DNA of 64,000 bases from Oreohelix idahoensis (Eukaryota > Mollusca > Gastropoda > Stylommatophora > Oreohelicidae). The translations under genes were made by a program, and so were the position numbers. Shown in pieces: positions 41,831 to 53,488 of the stretch. The stretch spans positions 79,348-143,347 of the forward strand of contig JAMPIV010016261.1 of assembly GCA_024509875.1 (NCBI GenBank), given 5' to 3'. Under the pieces are notes generated by a model. The model saw only the letters and a list, made by a program, of their open reading frames with translations, was not told where the DNA came from and did no database searches. Positions within the stretch are counted from its first letter, which is position 1. The number at the start of each line of letters is the position of its first letter.

Positions 41831-42199
41831 ATGCCTAGCTTTCTCGGATAAGGGCAAAAAAATTGGAGGTCCCACGTGCAAGTTGCGTTTATTAAAAATC
41901 CCTTGGCAGTTGGAAATCTTAAAGAGTAGGTCATACAGCTGCTTCCTTGGCAAAATTTAAAGATTAGGAAACCTACTGGTTAGATGTCTAGCCATGGAAT
42001 TCATGTGTGAGCAGAATAAATTTCATTACATCCTTTCATGTACATGTAGAATATTAAATAAGTACTGAAAGCAAGTGCACTGAATTATTTTTTTTACTCT
42101 TAATGTGACTGAATAATAGTGAAGTTGGTTTAGTTAATGAAAAAAAATTTGGTATGAAATGCTGACATGGCAACAGTCAATAACACTGTAAACCTTTTA
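41831..42199. other. No recognisable gene
   Basis: AT-rich, no domain or terminus recognised. Confidence 0.45.
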
Positions 42200-42425
42200 A
42201 AACCAGACACGAGCCAGTGGAACAAGAGATGAGAAAGATGCTGGAGATGGATAGGACACACAGTGAGGAAACCTTATTGACAGCATTACCAGGCAGTCCT
42301 TGTTCTGGAATACCTGAGGTAAAAGAAGTAGAGGAGGACCAAAGAACACATGGAAAAAACTTGAGACAGACATGAAGAGACATTGATCTGATGGCACAGG
42401 ACATGAATACTTGCATAACTTTGTT
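42200..42425 (+). mobile_element. RTE LINE 3' fragment
   Basis: Frameshifted remnants of the RTE C-terminus: WRWIGHTVRKP, then SRGGPKNTWKKLETDMKR, matching the GHVLRM...GKRKKGRPKETLRR layout of the 33547-36339 protein. Only the last ~70 codons are present. Confidence 0.75.
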
Positions 42426-42699
42426 GAAGGCCTGTAATCCTTGAGGTGATGAATAAACGAAACTGTTTTAACATTTTCACGAGAGAACGCACGATTGTTA
42501 AACAGTTATGCTGGCATACACCAAAGAGCTGAAAGCTAAATAAGCAACACAATTGGCAAAAGAAAAACAGTTTGTTCACACACCAAATTTATTTTGTTGT
42601 AAGTAGAACCTAATGATGTCAAGGCTATGTTAATATTAAAAAAAAAAAATATATATATACATATGATAATTATGTCTTGTCCTTGCTGAAATACTTCTT

Positions 42700-42965
42700 C
42701 AATAGTTGTCCACATGCAAACGTTGCCACCTCCTTACCTGTGTCATAAACTATAACCTCCAGAGGTTAGCTCACAAAATCTCGACTTGTATGAATTTGGC
42801 TGCTGCAATAATAGTAATAGCCCAGTGCAGTTCACGGGGGTCTCTGAAGAGACAAGGACAGAATAGGACTACTGCACCCTCAGACATGCCGTACAAGGTG
42901 TCTAATGTGAGGTTGTGCATGGGACTGACAACCTCATCATGTAAAACAAATAGCTACATAAACCA
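42700..42965 (+). mobile_element. Probable RTE 5' remnant
   Basis: Contains GAGGTTGTGCATGGGACTG followed by ACAACCTCATCATG, a motif recurring at about 57786-57825 and resembling the GGCAGCCCCTCCATCATG stretch at 45700-45720, just before the RTE reading frame there. I infer the 5' leader of RTE-like LINEs. Confidence 0.45.
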
Positions 42966-43596
42966 CTGGTACAAGAGTATGTGACTGCCACTTTCTGAAG
43001 TTCAGTACTGAACTTAGTGAAGTTAAGTAACATTGAGCCGATATGAAAGCTATGAATAAAGGATATTCCATTTGAAGCCTTAACTCAAGGAATTTTACAG
43101 GTCATATTCATTGAAATTGATTGCATCTGTGCTTCTGTAAATTACGTGGCTAGAACTGGTGCATCAGCTAAAACACTGTAGGTGTTACAAATGGCGCTTT
43201 TGTGTCTTTTGGTAGAAATTTGGAAAAACTGTATCCCAAGTTTTTCATTTTCAATGTAAATTTTAATGACAATAAAATTCCTTGGGTTCAGTCTGCTAAT
43301 GCAGTATCATTCATCCATAACCACTCGTATCTGCTCGAGGTTATTGATCTTCATAATCTGGTAAATATATGTCGGACACCCAGTATTATTACAGCAATGA
43401 TAACAAGCTAATGTCAAATAACCTATTGTCAAATAAGTTATGCTCCTGTCAGATAAGATAATGTCGTAACTTCATAAATGTTCACAGAGACATTCAATTA
43501 CTTGGATGTAATACTACTGCAAGAAGTGATGTACTACTTTAGTAAATCTTAAATGTGATTACTTTTTTGTGTGCTTCATATATAAAACTGACATCA
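42966..43596. other. No recognisable gene
   Basis: AT-rich spacer. AACAAGCTAATG at about 43403 resembles the repeat at 45350-45610 but is single here. Confidence 0.4.
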
Positions 43597-44168
43597 TCTT
43601 ACTTACTTATTCGTTCCTCTTCTACCTTTAAAAACGCTGACATTAATAAAGACATCATCAGTAACACCCCCTCTAAAAACTCTTTAATAATGACAACACG
43701 ACCTTTAAAAAACACTGGCATTAATGACATCATTGGTAACACCACCTTTAAAAATGCTGATATTAATAATGACATCACTAGTAAGGTCACCTTTAAAACA
43801 TCAATATTAATAATGACATCACCAGTAACGCCACCTTTAAAACATCAATATTAATAATAATATCACTAGTAACAACACTTTTAAAAACTGATATTAATAG
43901 CAAAACTACTGGTAACACTACCTTTAAAAACATGGATATTAATAATGATATCACCGGTTACACCACTTTTAAAAACATTGATATTGTAATAACAATGTCA
44001 CCAGTAGCCATTTTTAATTACACTGACATTAATAATGACATCACCAGTAATACTACCTTTTAAAAACATTGATATTAATAACAATGTCACTGGTAACACC
44101 ACTTTTAGAGCACTGATATAAATGATGACATCACCGGTAACACCCTTTAAAACACTGACATTATCCAA
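43597..44168. repeat. 45-bp minisatellite, first block
   Basis: About eleven imperfect units with a core like TTTAAAAACACTGATATTAA followed by TAATGACATCACTGGTAACA. Unit length is near 45 bp, a multiple of three, so both strands stay open for stretches (plus-strand peptide unit TFKNADINNDITSNT). It is preceded by a CTTACTTACTTA LINE-tail-like motif at 43597-43625. Confidence 0.88.
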
Positions 44169-44668
44169 AGATCATCAACCATTGCCCTCCAGTGGTTATG
44201 CTCCCATTGTGGAATCACTGGGAATGAGAGAGCTGATGTTTTGTCTAGAAGTAGCAGTAAAATGGAGCAATTCAGCCACCCGTTGCCCTATCGAGAAGCT
44301 AAGACCATCATCCACAACCAAAACAACTACTAGTGGTAGAAGGAGGGAGACATATACAACAGATGTGACCCAATCCACCAGCAGACCATTTTCTGCCTAA
44401 GAACTAGCCACTGCAGATTACTACGCCACGTCTCGCCTAAGGATATCTCATACTAATGAATGTCCATTTGGAACCGGAATCCAGACCCATGAACACATTT
44501 TCTAGAACTGCCCAGCCCACGATGATCAATGACGCTTGATCTGGCCAGAGGGTTCCGAGCTGAAGCAGAAGCTAGGGGATGCTGCACTGACCTGGAAAAG
44601 ACTGGAATTCGTCCTGGCGACAGACCTGCAGATTTAGCATGACTACAAACTGAACGCAGACGAAGAAG
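44169..44668 (+). mobile_element. I-type LINE 3' fragment inside the minisatellite
   Basis: Frameshifted RNase H end (LPLWNHWE / CSHCGITGNERADVLS-like) and C-terminal region with LRTSHCRLL, ending in GACGAAGAAGAAG. The same kind of GAA-rich 3' end closes the LINE at 61050-64000. ACTGACATTA stands on both sides, which could be a target duplication but is also part of the repeat unit. Confidence 0.7.
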
Positions 44669-44860
44669 AAGACTGACATTAATAATGACAGCACTGGTAA
44701 CATTACCTTTAAAAACACTGATATTAATGATGATATCATTGGTAACACCATCTTTAAAAACATTGCTATAAATAATGACAGCACTGGCAACACTACCTTT
44801 AAAAACACTGACATTAATTATGATATCACTGGTAATACCACCTTTAAATATGTATATCAA
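44669..44860. repeat. 45-bp minisatellite, second block
   Basis: About four further units in phase with the first block. The minus strand is open with units like VFKGNVTSAVIINVS. Confidence 0.88.
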
Positions 44861-45349
44861 TAATCATTGCCAGTACTAAAAAAAAAACAAAAAAACATAA
44901 CCATAGCCAAGTAAAATGTCTGCTTATGATAATTGACATAAGCAATTCCACATCCATTTTTTTATTTGAAACTTGAAAGAAAAAAAAACATTCTTTAAAT
45001 AAAATACTTTATTAAGTACACCTTTTTTTTTTGCATGATTGTATGAGACGGTCATAGCATAGTGAACATGAACATTCAAAACCAACCCGGTTTTCTTTTT
45101 TTGAAACATGCGGTGATGTCTTTCACAAAAACATCAACTATAACAAATAAAAAAAAGCTTAACTGGTGTGCACAAAACAATTAACAAAATTTCTTTAATA
45201 TGGTTGCCATAATATTGAAAGCCAGAATGGTATCGATGAAAGCTAACAAAAACATTAATAACTGCAAGCTTATTTTAATAGTGTCAGTACCTGCATTTAA
45301 ATTCTCATTACAAAAATAGATAGATATCTTGTTCATGTAGAATGAAAAT
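44861..45349. other. No recognisable gene
   Basis: AT-rich with several A-runs. Nothing recognised. Confidence 0.45.
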
Positions 45350-45610
45350 TTAAAAACACAAACTAAAAATGTATGTCTAACATAAGGTAACAAGCTAATG
45401 AAATGAATAATAAATGATAACAAAACAACGGTAACAATTTATGTCAGACTAAGGTAACAAGCTAATGTAATGAACAATGACAAAACAACAGTAAAAAATG
45501 TATGGCAGATATAAAGTAACAAGCTAATGAATTGAACAACTAATAACAAAACAATGGTAAATATTTATGTCAGACATAACGTAACAAGCTAATGAAATGA
45601 ACAATAACTG
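45350..45610. repeat. Tandem repeat, about 65 bp, four copies
   Basis: AAGGTAACAAGCTAATG-type blocks end at 45400, 45467, 45529 and 45594, giving periods of 67, 62 and 65 bp. Spacers contain AACAAAACAACGGTAA-like sequence. Confidence 0.85.
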
Positions 45611-45880
45611 ATAACAGAAATATACTGTTAAGGAAAAAAACAGGTTAACTCCGCCTAGCTGGTCCCAAGCCCGGCTGAAAAAGAAGGATGGAGGCCGTAA
45701 GGAGGCAGCCCCTCCATCATGCAAAGGCACAACACACTAATCACCTGTTTGTCTTAAAAACCAGATTATGAGAAACTTAAGAGAGAAAACCAGACTGATT
45801 CTAAAGGCGATGAACTGGAACGGATTACGACTTACGGAACATGGAACACAAGAACTATAAATGGGAAGGAAGAGGAGCTG

Positions 45881-46837
45881 ATGGAAGAGATGAGGAAAGC
45901 CAAATTAGAAATCCTGGCTTTAACAGAAACAAAGAAAAAAGGACAAGGAGTTATGGATCTCGATGGCGACACACTGCTCTACAGTGGTGTCTCCACATCT
46001 GAAAGAGCTAAAGGGGGTGTGGGTTGTTTTGTGGCCAAAAACCAAAGGGATAGTATCAAGGGATGGAACTTTGTCTCAGAACGCATTATGGTCCTAAAAC
46101 TAAAAGAAGGAGAAACCATAGTCAACCTTGTCATTGACATTGGAGAATTTTTCAAAACAACTGTAGGAGTTCGCCAGGGATGTATCCTGTCACCAGTGCT
46201 CTTTAACATTTATCTAGAACATATTATGCAGGAGGCTCTCTACGATTATAAATCAACCATATCGATTGGAGGCCGACCTCTGTGTAATCTATGTTTTGCT
46301 GATGATATTGATCTGATAGCTGGAACAGAATCAGAACTTCAAGACCTTACCTCTAGACTGGAGAAAGTAACAAGAACATATGGGATGGAAATTAATATAG
46401 AAAAAAGCAAGATATTGGTGAATAGCCATAAGAAACATGTTCCGACCAACATTACGTTAAATGGGCAAACGTTAGAAGAAGTTAACACCTTTAAATATCT
46501 CGGGTCCACTATATGTAGTGATGGAAGATCAAATAAAGAAATCAAGACAAGACTTGAGATGGCCTCAGCTGCCATGACAAGGTTGAATGTGATCTGGAAA
46601 AGTAACATCAGTTTTCCTGTGAAGATCAAATTATACAAATCACTTGTATTATCTATTCTCTTGTATGGGTGTGAGGGCTGGACACTCACTGCAGATACGG
46701 AGCGAAGGATTCAGGCTTTCGAGCATAAATGTTATAGAAGAATTTTGCGCATTTGCTATAAAGAGCACAAAACAAATGTCTATGTTAGAGAGAAGATAAA
46801 CACCTATGCAGGCATCAAGAACCACTTTTGTCAATAG
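45881..46837 (+). pseudogene. RTE endonuclease-RT deletion fusion
   Basis: A 318-codon frame. ELMEEMRKAKLEILALTETK is the endonuclease start, and RAKGGVGCFVAKNQRDSI continues it. At about residue 84 (ETIVNLVI then DIGEFFKT) it jumps to RT: TVGVRQGCILSPVLFNIYL, the catalytic LCFADDIDLIAG, TFKYLGSTICSDGRSNKEI and LYGCEGWTLTADTERR. The usual region between (endonuclease D-H motifs and RT motifs 1-3) is gone. It ends in a one-base shift; coding continues at 46828. Upstream of the ATG, GTWNTRTINGKEEE is in frame, so the natural start may be earlier. Confidence 0.85.
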
Positions 46838-47100
46838 TGAAACGTCGAAAGCTTGCCTGGTTTGGGCATGTAACTCGTCATGACTCCCTTTCGAAAACGA
46901 TCCTCCAGGGAACAGTCGAAGGTAAACGGAGAAGAGGAAGGCAAAGAAAATCCTGGGCTGATAACATCAAAGAATGGGCAGGACACGGTTTCTCCACACT
47001 TGTACGCATTGCTGAGAATAGAGAGCAGTGGAGGACCCTGTCTGCTGATGCTTCCACCATGGCACCCCTACGACCCATGACGGGTTATGGGTTGAGATGA
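46828..47100 (+). pseudogene. RTE C-terminal region, shifted frame
   Basis: SIVKRRKLAWFGHVTRHDSL, EGKRRRGRQRKSWADNIKEW and REQWRTLSADASTMAP are the hallmark C-terminus of this RTE type, of unknown biochemical role. It follows the fusion frame after a single-base shift near 46830 and ends at the tail. Confidence 0.85.
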
Positions 47101-47626
47101 TGATGATGGGCCAAATGAAGATGAGCGAGCAGAGGTCAAGGAGGAATACTTTGAGCTGCTTCAAAGGATAGTGGATGACTGCCTGGATGAAGTAATCCTG
47201 CTCTGAGATTTCAATGCCAGAGTTGGAAATGACCATGCTAGATGGGGTGGAGTTATCGGAAGATATGGAGAAGATACTCTTAATGACAATGAAAAGCGAT
47301 TCCTTAGATTCTGCACTGAGCAGAATCTGATCATTATAAACACAAAGTTCCCCCATAAGCGCATACATGTATACACTAGGTGTGAACCAACAAAGAATGA
47401 GAAGTCAGTGATCGACCATGCCATAGTTAGGAAGAGCTCATTCAAGTATGTCCAGGATGCTAATGGTGTGGAGGGGGCCAGAGATTGGAAGTGACCACTA
47501 CTTGTTAACAATTAAAAGAACAACTGAAAGAGTTACTTGGCCTAGGAACTGCCTAACATCACGCAAGAAGCTAAGTAAACAAACAGGGGAAACAAGCATT
47601 AAGACTTACAAGCTGAAGAGCCAGAA

Positions 47627-48571
47627 GTGAAGACCAGATACCAGGGGTTTATTGCTACAGCAGTGAGAAACACAGAACAACAACCTGATGACCTGGAAAC
47701 ACTCTGGCTGAAATTTAAGAATATCATAAAGACAGCTGCAGCAGAAGCATGTGGTGAAGTTCGACTTGGGAACAAGAGAAAGAGGACACCTTGGTGGACA
47801 GATGAGGTTAAAGAGAAAATAAGAGAGAAGAAAAAGGCATGGAAACAATACTTAGGCGCAAAAAACACACAGGAAAAACAGAGAAATACTGAGAATATGA
47901 TACTCAGAACAGAAGCAAAGAACAAGGTGCTAGCAGCAAAACAGAAGTCCTGGGAAGAATTTGGAGAAAAGCTAGAAAACGATGCACAAGAAAACCAGAA
48001 TTTGTTCTATAAGACCCTAAAGAATATGAGGAAGGAAAAACAGTGCCCTCTTAAATTTATAAAGGACAAGCAAGGCAAATTGCTTACTGCCCCAAAAGAA
48101 GTAATGGAAAGATGGAAAGAATATTTTTCAGAGCTTCTGGATGGTGAGCAAGGTCAAGCATCAGAAATGATAACCACTGACACAGAAGGGGAAACCAATG
48201 GTGATCAAGATGACATAAAGATGGAAGAACTGAAGGCAGCACTGCAGAAAATCAAGATGGGCAAAGCAGCAGGACATGATGGCATAACACCAGAAATGGT
48301 TAAGAACATGGGAGCAGCAGGCGACCTATTACTCCTAAGGGTCCTACAGGCAGCTTGGTGCATCAAGACCATACAAAAGGATTGGGAGATTGCCATAACA
48401 CCGATTTTCAAAAAGGGTGACAATCGACAATGTGGAAACCATAGAGGCATATCCCTTCTCAGTGTCCCTGGTAAAATCTACTCTAGAATACTGGAGCAGA
48501 TACTCAGACGCCTAGCTGAGCCACAAATGGATGAGGTGGCTTTCGAGCAAATCGAAGTACTCAAGACCTAA
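47627..48571 (+). pseudogene. LINE RT linker and N-terminal RT part
   Basis: Open 314-codon frame. RTPWWTDEVKEKIREKKKAW and FIKDKQGKLLTAPKEVMERW form the linker after the endonuclease; KMGKAAGHDGITPEMVKNMG and QCGNHRGISLLSVPGKIYSR are the first RT motifs. A shift at about 48545 (VAFEQIEVLKT where QAGFRP-type sequence is expected) ends it. Confidence 0.85.
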
Positions 48572-48690
48572 TCTTCACACTCAGACAGTTTAGTGAAAAG
48601 GCTCTTGAGTATAACAGTGAGATCCATCTTTGCTTCTTAGATCTGGAAAAGGCATTTGACAAGGTCCCCTGGAACAAACTCTGGGACTGT

Positions 48691-49203
48691 TTGGCAAGGA
48701 AGAACATTTCAAAACCTCTGATTCATGCCATACAGAGCTTCTACAAGTCTTGCAGAAATTATGTGAGGACGACAAACCATAAGTCAGAAGAATTCAGGAC
48801 CACCACTGGTGTAAGACAAGGTGATATACTGTCACCTTATCTTTTCATACTCCTCATGGACGATGTTATCAAGGCATGTAAGGAGAGGACAAGAAAGTAT
48901 TCAGTGGGGTACTGGAAGATGAGACAGGTCTGTATTTCAGAGCTGGCATTTGCTGATGATGTTGCCCTGATTGCTAAATCAGAGGCTCATCGTCAATCTA
49001 ATCTGCAAGTCTGGAAGGAAGAGCTGGAGAAGAGAGGGATGATCATAAGCAGCTCAAAAACAAAAACCATGGTGATATCACGAGAGGAAAGAAGACATCA
49101 GATTAAGCTGGGAGAACAGGTCCTGGAGCAGGTCGACCACTTTAAATACCTTGGAGCTGTCATAGACTGGAAGGGAGGCATCAAAGAAGAGATGGCTACC
49201 TGA
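48691..49203 (+). pseudogene. LINE RT catalytic part
   Basis: Preceded in frame by CFLDLEKAFDKVPWNKLW (48630-48690, catalytic Asp region). TTTGVRQGDILSPYLFILLM, the catalytic SELAFADDVALIAKSE and HFKYLGAVIDWKGGIKEE follow. It ends at a TGA, and the rest of the thumb lies beyond in another frame. Confidence 0.85.
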
Positions 49204-49281
49204 AGAGCAGCAGCTGGGAGACTTTTTCAAGCCATAAATTGAGGATTCCTCAGCAAAAGAGAAGTTGGTAAGAAGACGAAG

Positions 49282-49479
49282 ATGGCTGTATACCGCTCCA
49301 CCTACGTCCCAGTCTTGACGTATGGTTGCGAGTCATGGGCAATGACTACAACCCACAAAAGCCAGATCCAAACCTCAGAAATGAGGTATCTGAGGAAGGT
49401 GGTTGAAGTAACAAGAAGAGACATGGTCCGCAACCAGACGATACGTCAAGGCCTAAAAACCCAACCCCTGCAGACCTAA
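49282..49479 (+). pseudogene. LINE C-terminal part
   Basis: VPVLTYGCESWAMTTTHKSQ and MRYLRKVVEVTRRDMVRN are the usual post-RT region. A stop at PLQT follows, then QLRWFSHVCRMG and the 3' end. Confidence 0.8.
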
Positions 49480-49750
49480 GTAGAACAGTCCCAACTGAGA
49501 TGGTTTAGCCATGTCTGCAGAATGGGATAAGATCGGCTACCACGGCAAGCATGGGAAACTAAGAGCCAGGGATCCAGACCTCCAGGATGACCCAAAGTCC
49601 GCTGGGAGGACAACATTAGACAATCTTTGAAGGACTGAGGACTAGAATGGAACCAAGCCAGGAGGAAGACAGCCGATAGAATAGTATGGTGCTCTCTCTT
49701 ACAAACCTCTGCACCTCACGGTAGAAGAGGAACGACTAAGTAGAAAGTAA

Positions 49751-50117
49751 GTAAAAAACAGGTTTCAAATCCATGGGAAGACCATGAACAGGCAACTGAA
49801 TAAGGATGTACATAAGCTGGATAGATTAAGTCAAAAAAGAGGAATTAAGAAATATTTGCCATAAGCAATCAATCCCAAGGGCTCTCTGGCCACAAAGGAA
49901 AATAGTACAGTTAAATTCAATGAACCAATTGAACTGTTGTAGCTGTATTTTTCTTTCTACAAATTTTTGACTCGCACATTTTTGAAAATTCAAGTCAGCA
50001 TATAATATGAGATGGCCGTAACAAGGACAATAATAATGCACTGATATAAGCATCACTCTTTGCTGATCATACAACAAATGTGGTGCATTCTGGCAAAGAC
50101 AGGAACTTATTGCCATA
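49751..50117. other. No recognisable gene
   Basis: AT-rich spacer; nothing recognised. Confidence 0.4.
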
Positions 50118-50839
50118 AAGGTGAACCCCGCTTTAAGGTGCTTCTCAATTATAACCTTTCTCCACATTTTCGGTGCATTCTTTGCTCTTATGGTGCTCTC
50201 TGGCCAACCCGCGATCACCAAATATAAATCTATGAAATCGGAGTCAGATGCCATCTTGATGTCACTCAGTCAGTCTGGTCCTGCAATTTGATTGTTCTGC
50301 ATCTCCCAGTGTTCTCTACATTTTAAACTTGTTATATTATATACAAAAGTGAATTTTTACTTAAATTATAATGACATCCAAGTCTACTAGTGAGACAAAG
50401 AGGAGTCGTAATTCTCTTACTTTAAATGCAAAGTTAGGAATGATAAGACTAAGTGACCTAGGTTTAACGAATGCTGAGAAAGCTAGGTATGGCACGCCAA
50501 ATAGTGAGTATAATTATTAATGTAAAGGACAAAATGTTGAATGAAATTAAAAGTGCTACACAATGTTAACTGTTTCTCAACTTCGCATTTACCAATCACT
50601 GTAAGCTAAGGATTAAATATTTTAAGGTAAGCAATGAGTGCTCTAAGCTGTATATTACTATTAGAACTCTATCATTTTTATGTCTAGTTCTATTGCTAAT
50701 TTACTTTATGATAGTGTAAACATGTTACTAGGCTTTGCTATACATATGCAAGAGACAAAAGTGATTCTTCGCTTCATGGTGATTCTCATTTTACAGCAGG
50801 GGCCAGGAACCTAACCCGCTGTAAAGTGGGGTTCACCTG
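50118..50839 (+). mobile_element. pogo/Tigger-like non-autonomous element
   Basis: Ends AAGGTGAACCCCGCTTTA and, inverted, CAGGTGAACCCCACTTTA, inside TA duplications (50116-50117, 50840-50841). From about 50370 it encodes MTSKSTSETKRSRNSLTLN followed by KLGMIRLSDLGLTNAEKARY, resembling the N-terminal DNA-binding domain of pogo/CENP-B-like transposases, then stops. About 0.7 kb, so internally deleted. Confidence 0.75.
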
Positions 50840-50841
50840 TA

Positions 50842-51740
50842 CCTGATTTCATTCAAAATATAAACATTTTTATTTTTCAGAAAACTTCAGTATCTCTGCA
50901 ATGAAATGTTATTGTCAAAAATTATCTGGCTTACAATCAATATGCTTTTGACAGCACTTGACAAATTGTCAATCCTGATTTTCTGTGAATCTGAGATCTC
51001 AGACTTTTTATCATCATTACAGATACCCATTTTCACCAAATCAAAGTCTTTGAGACAGGTTCTTCGAGATTTTCGGGAAAATCAGGAAACGGCGCGCATT
51101 GCACTGTGAAAGCTAAATTGCACATCCATTAAAACAGCATGTGAGCCTCCCTATTTTATTCATGGTGCATTGACCGTAAGTCATGATCAGTTTAGCTACA
51201 GAGATCCAATGAAGTTGAAATGGAATGAAAGGAATGAAATGACCATAAAAAATTAGTACTCTCATCTGGACATGGAACGAAATGGAACAACATAATTACT
51301 TCCCGTCATGTTTTGGCGAGTAACTATAATCAATATAATATTTACAACAGCTAGTTGTCATGACAACTGACAGCCCTAGTAATTGCTGTCTGCATTCTGC
51401 CAGTGACTCTCATTACTGGCAGGATTAATGTCAACAGTGTTACTGAATATCTCATCACCGTATGGCACTGGGCACCGACAAGTAAAGAGATTCAGAGATC
51501 CTGATACGCTGTACAGTTGAAATTATTTCAAATAACAATCTAATTTCAGACAATTCATTAAAAAATTGTTTTTTAAACTCAGCTGTTAACAAATTCACTA
51601 TTAATATGTATATTTTGGTCATCTACAACTATACGTTAAATTAAATGGCGGGTACTGTGATAATGTTATAACAGTGAAAAAACATCTTGTTTTCAAATCA
51701 CAAAGTAAAGTGTCAACAATTTTTTACATGATGGGACTTA
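50842..51740. other. No recognisable gene
   Basis: AT-rich; no domain or terminus seen. Confidence 0.45.
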
Positions 51741-52010
51741 ATCTAAAATCAATGGATATTTACAATGAACGATTTGAAATAATATTTATATGGCACTTCA
51801 AGATGACAAATATATAGTAAATATTTCAGTCATGTGATGTGTCAACATGGAACTATAAAACAAAGCAATAAAAATCTAAGATCAATGGATATTTACAATG
51901 AACAATTTTTAATAATATTTATACGGTACTTCAAGATGGAAAATATATAGTAAATATTTCATTCATGTGATGTGTTAACATGGTACTACGAAACAAAGCA
52001 ATAAAAATGG
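51741..52010. repeat. 133-bp direct tandem duplication
   Basis: AATGGATATTTACAATGAAC occurs at 51751 and again at 51884, and homology continues through CAAAGCAATAAAAAT in both copies, with scattered differences. Confidence 0.9.
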
Positions 52011-52164
52011 AGTCTTTAAAAATAACAAATGCAGACAACATAATCCAAACAATCTGACTAATCAAATTTTCTACCTCAACATCTAATAGAACTGATTACA
52101 GCTTTGCAGTGAAGTCTTTGAGATCTGGGTACAGAAGGAAAGGAACAAATAGTTCAACATTTTT

Positions 52165-52315
52165 TTTTTTAATTGATGAAGAAAAAATACCCTGCCCAAC
52201 CTCTGGCTGGTTACCATTAGGATATATAGCGTCGCTAATTCCAGATAATAATTTAGATTGCCAATACCTGGTCATGATTTAATTTTTTCCTTTCCAATTA
52301 GTGTAAATAGAGTAA
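52165..52315 (-). mobile_element. Short I-type LINE fragment
   Basis: TACCCTGCCCAACCTCTGGC through AGGATATATAG aligns with 39040-39180 at the 5' part of the I-type LINE RT in copy 1. Confidence 0.65.
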
Positions 52316-53299
52316 AATTCAAAGTGTCAAACTGTGTGTATGTTTGTGTGTTTTCCCTTGTCCCAAAATGGCACTCTCTCATACCTGTCATGTTATTAAT
52401 AAGGGGGAGGAGGGAGGGAAAGCCCAGGGTGTTTGGCATGACACCCAATTCACTACTCACCTGTCATCATCAATATGCATTACACATGACTACAGTCAAT
52501 TTCCAGCCATACCCTCACTAACCCTTACATTAATAAATAATTAAAACGTTTCATTTTAACGTAATAAAAATTAATTACAATAAAATTGCATTTTGACATT
52601 CAGATTAACTATGGTAAAAATAAGCATTTAATAAGCAATACATAATGATAACAAATGAAGGCTATTTGTTCTGTCCAGACATTCACCCTTTGGTTCTTTA
52701 ACCAAAAATAGTGCTCATATAATAGGATAAAACAATTTAATGTATAACTGCCGATTTATCACAATGTGAAAGAAATGTTTTAAGTTAAAATAGATTTGAT
52801 TACAGCACTGAAATGACAAAGCAACATTTTTACCAGTTTGGCAACTGCAATGTATGGGAGAATTAAAAGCTGAGGTTTCAGTGGCTAAATTAGCTCCAAA
52901 AAATGCATCGACACTTTTGTGAAAACATTATAATGTCCAAAAAAGTACACTGTGAGGTGTTATGTTTCTCAAGCTTTTACCACACACAGCATGTGTGTCT
53001 TTCAACTGACATATATTTAGGCAAACTTTTGAGTGAATTCTGAATAAACATTTGGTGAGAAATTGATAACACTGGCCACCAGCTGCTCAACGTCCGAAGT
53101 AGCCTTTGTTGACAATTTCAAAACCTGGCAAAACTTGTAACATGATTAATGAAGAAATGAAAACTGACCAGGAAACATTTCACATCAAATTATCAACATC
53201 AACTAATAAACCAAAACTATAATGGAATGAGAATGCAAACACAGAACATAAAGTTTTTCATCACTACGTCAAGGAAACAGTACTAACCAGCAAAACTTA
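52316..53299. other. No recognisable gene
   Basis: AT-rich spacer; nothing recognised. Confidence 0.45.
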
Positions 53300-53483
53300 A
53301 AAGTTCATTTATTACACTTCGAATCCCTGCAGAGCATTGGCGTTAAACAAGTTCATGTCAAAGCATCCATTCAAGGTCTTTTCATGTCTTTTTAAAAGAA
53401 AAACTTATTTTAATCTTGTCTCCAATTCTCTTCTCCATGTGCTTTTTGGTCTCCCTCTATTTCTCTTGCCCCTGGGATTACAA
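53300..53483 (-). mobile_element. RTE LINE 3' fragment, part 1, split by element C
   Basis: The minus strand reads CNPRGKRNRGRPKSTWRREL then ETRLK and a decayed NALC-type end, the RTE C-terminus. Its upstream part lies beyond element C at 60367-60460. Confidence 0.75.
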
Positions 53484-53488
53484 GCCTG

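Larger units (their letters stand above)
45640..47110 (+). mobile_element. RTE-type LINE with large internal deletion
   Basis: The 5' leader (GGCAGCCCCTCCATCATG), the endonuclease start, the RT second half and the C-terminus are present, with a (GATGAT)n 3' tail at 47096-47107. The middle of the endonuclease and the first half of RT are missing. The junction near 46130 keeps the frame. Immediately next to the degenerate LINE at 47111. Confidence 0.85.
47111..49750 (+). mobile_element. Degenerate LINE (family of 2290-2580)
   Basis: Plus-strand endonuclease remnants (LLDFNARVGNDH-like, with a stop; NEKSVIDHAIV), then RT in three frames and the C-terminal GRPRVRWEDNIRQ equivalent with shifts. 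The end at 49700-49750 (GGAACGACTAAGTAGAAAGTAAGTAA) defines the family's 3' tail, also seen at 2296-2315, 43597-43625 and 60470-60515. The order and motifs fit an RTE-like endonuclease/RT LINE distinct from the two RTE copies above. Confidence 0.85.

Noticed and set aside
43600..44860. CRISPR array or coding repeat protein
   Set aside because: Units are imperfect, with no spacer/repeat alternation, in a eukaryotic TE context. Open frames follow from a 45-bp period.
46878..47080. Open frames antisense to the RTE C-terminus
   Set aside because: They are shadows of the plus-strand RTE coding sequence, which carries all the family motifs.
51741..52010. Short LTR or SINE pair
   Set aside because: A simple direct duplication, with no termini, boxes or target duplication.
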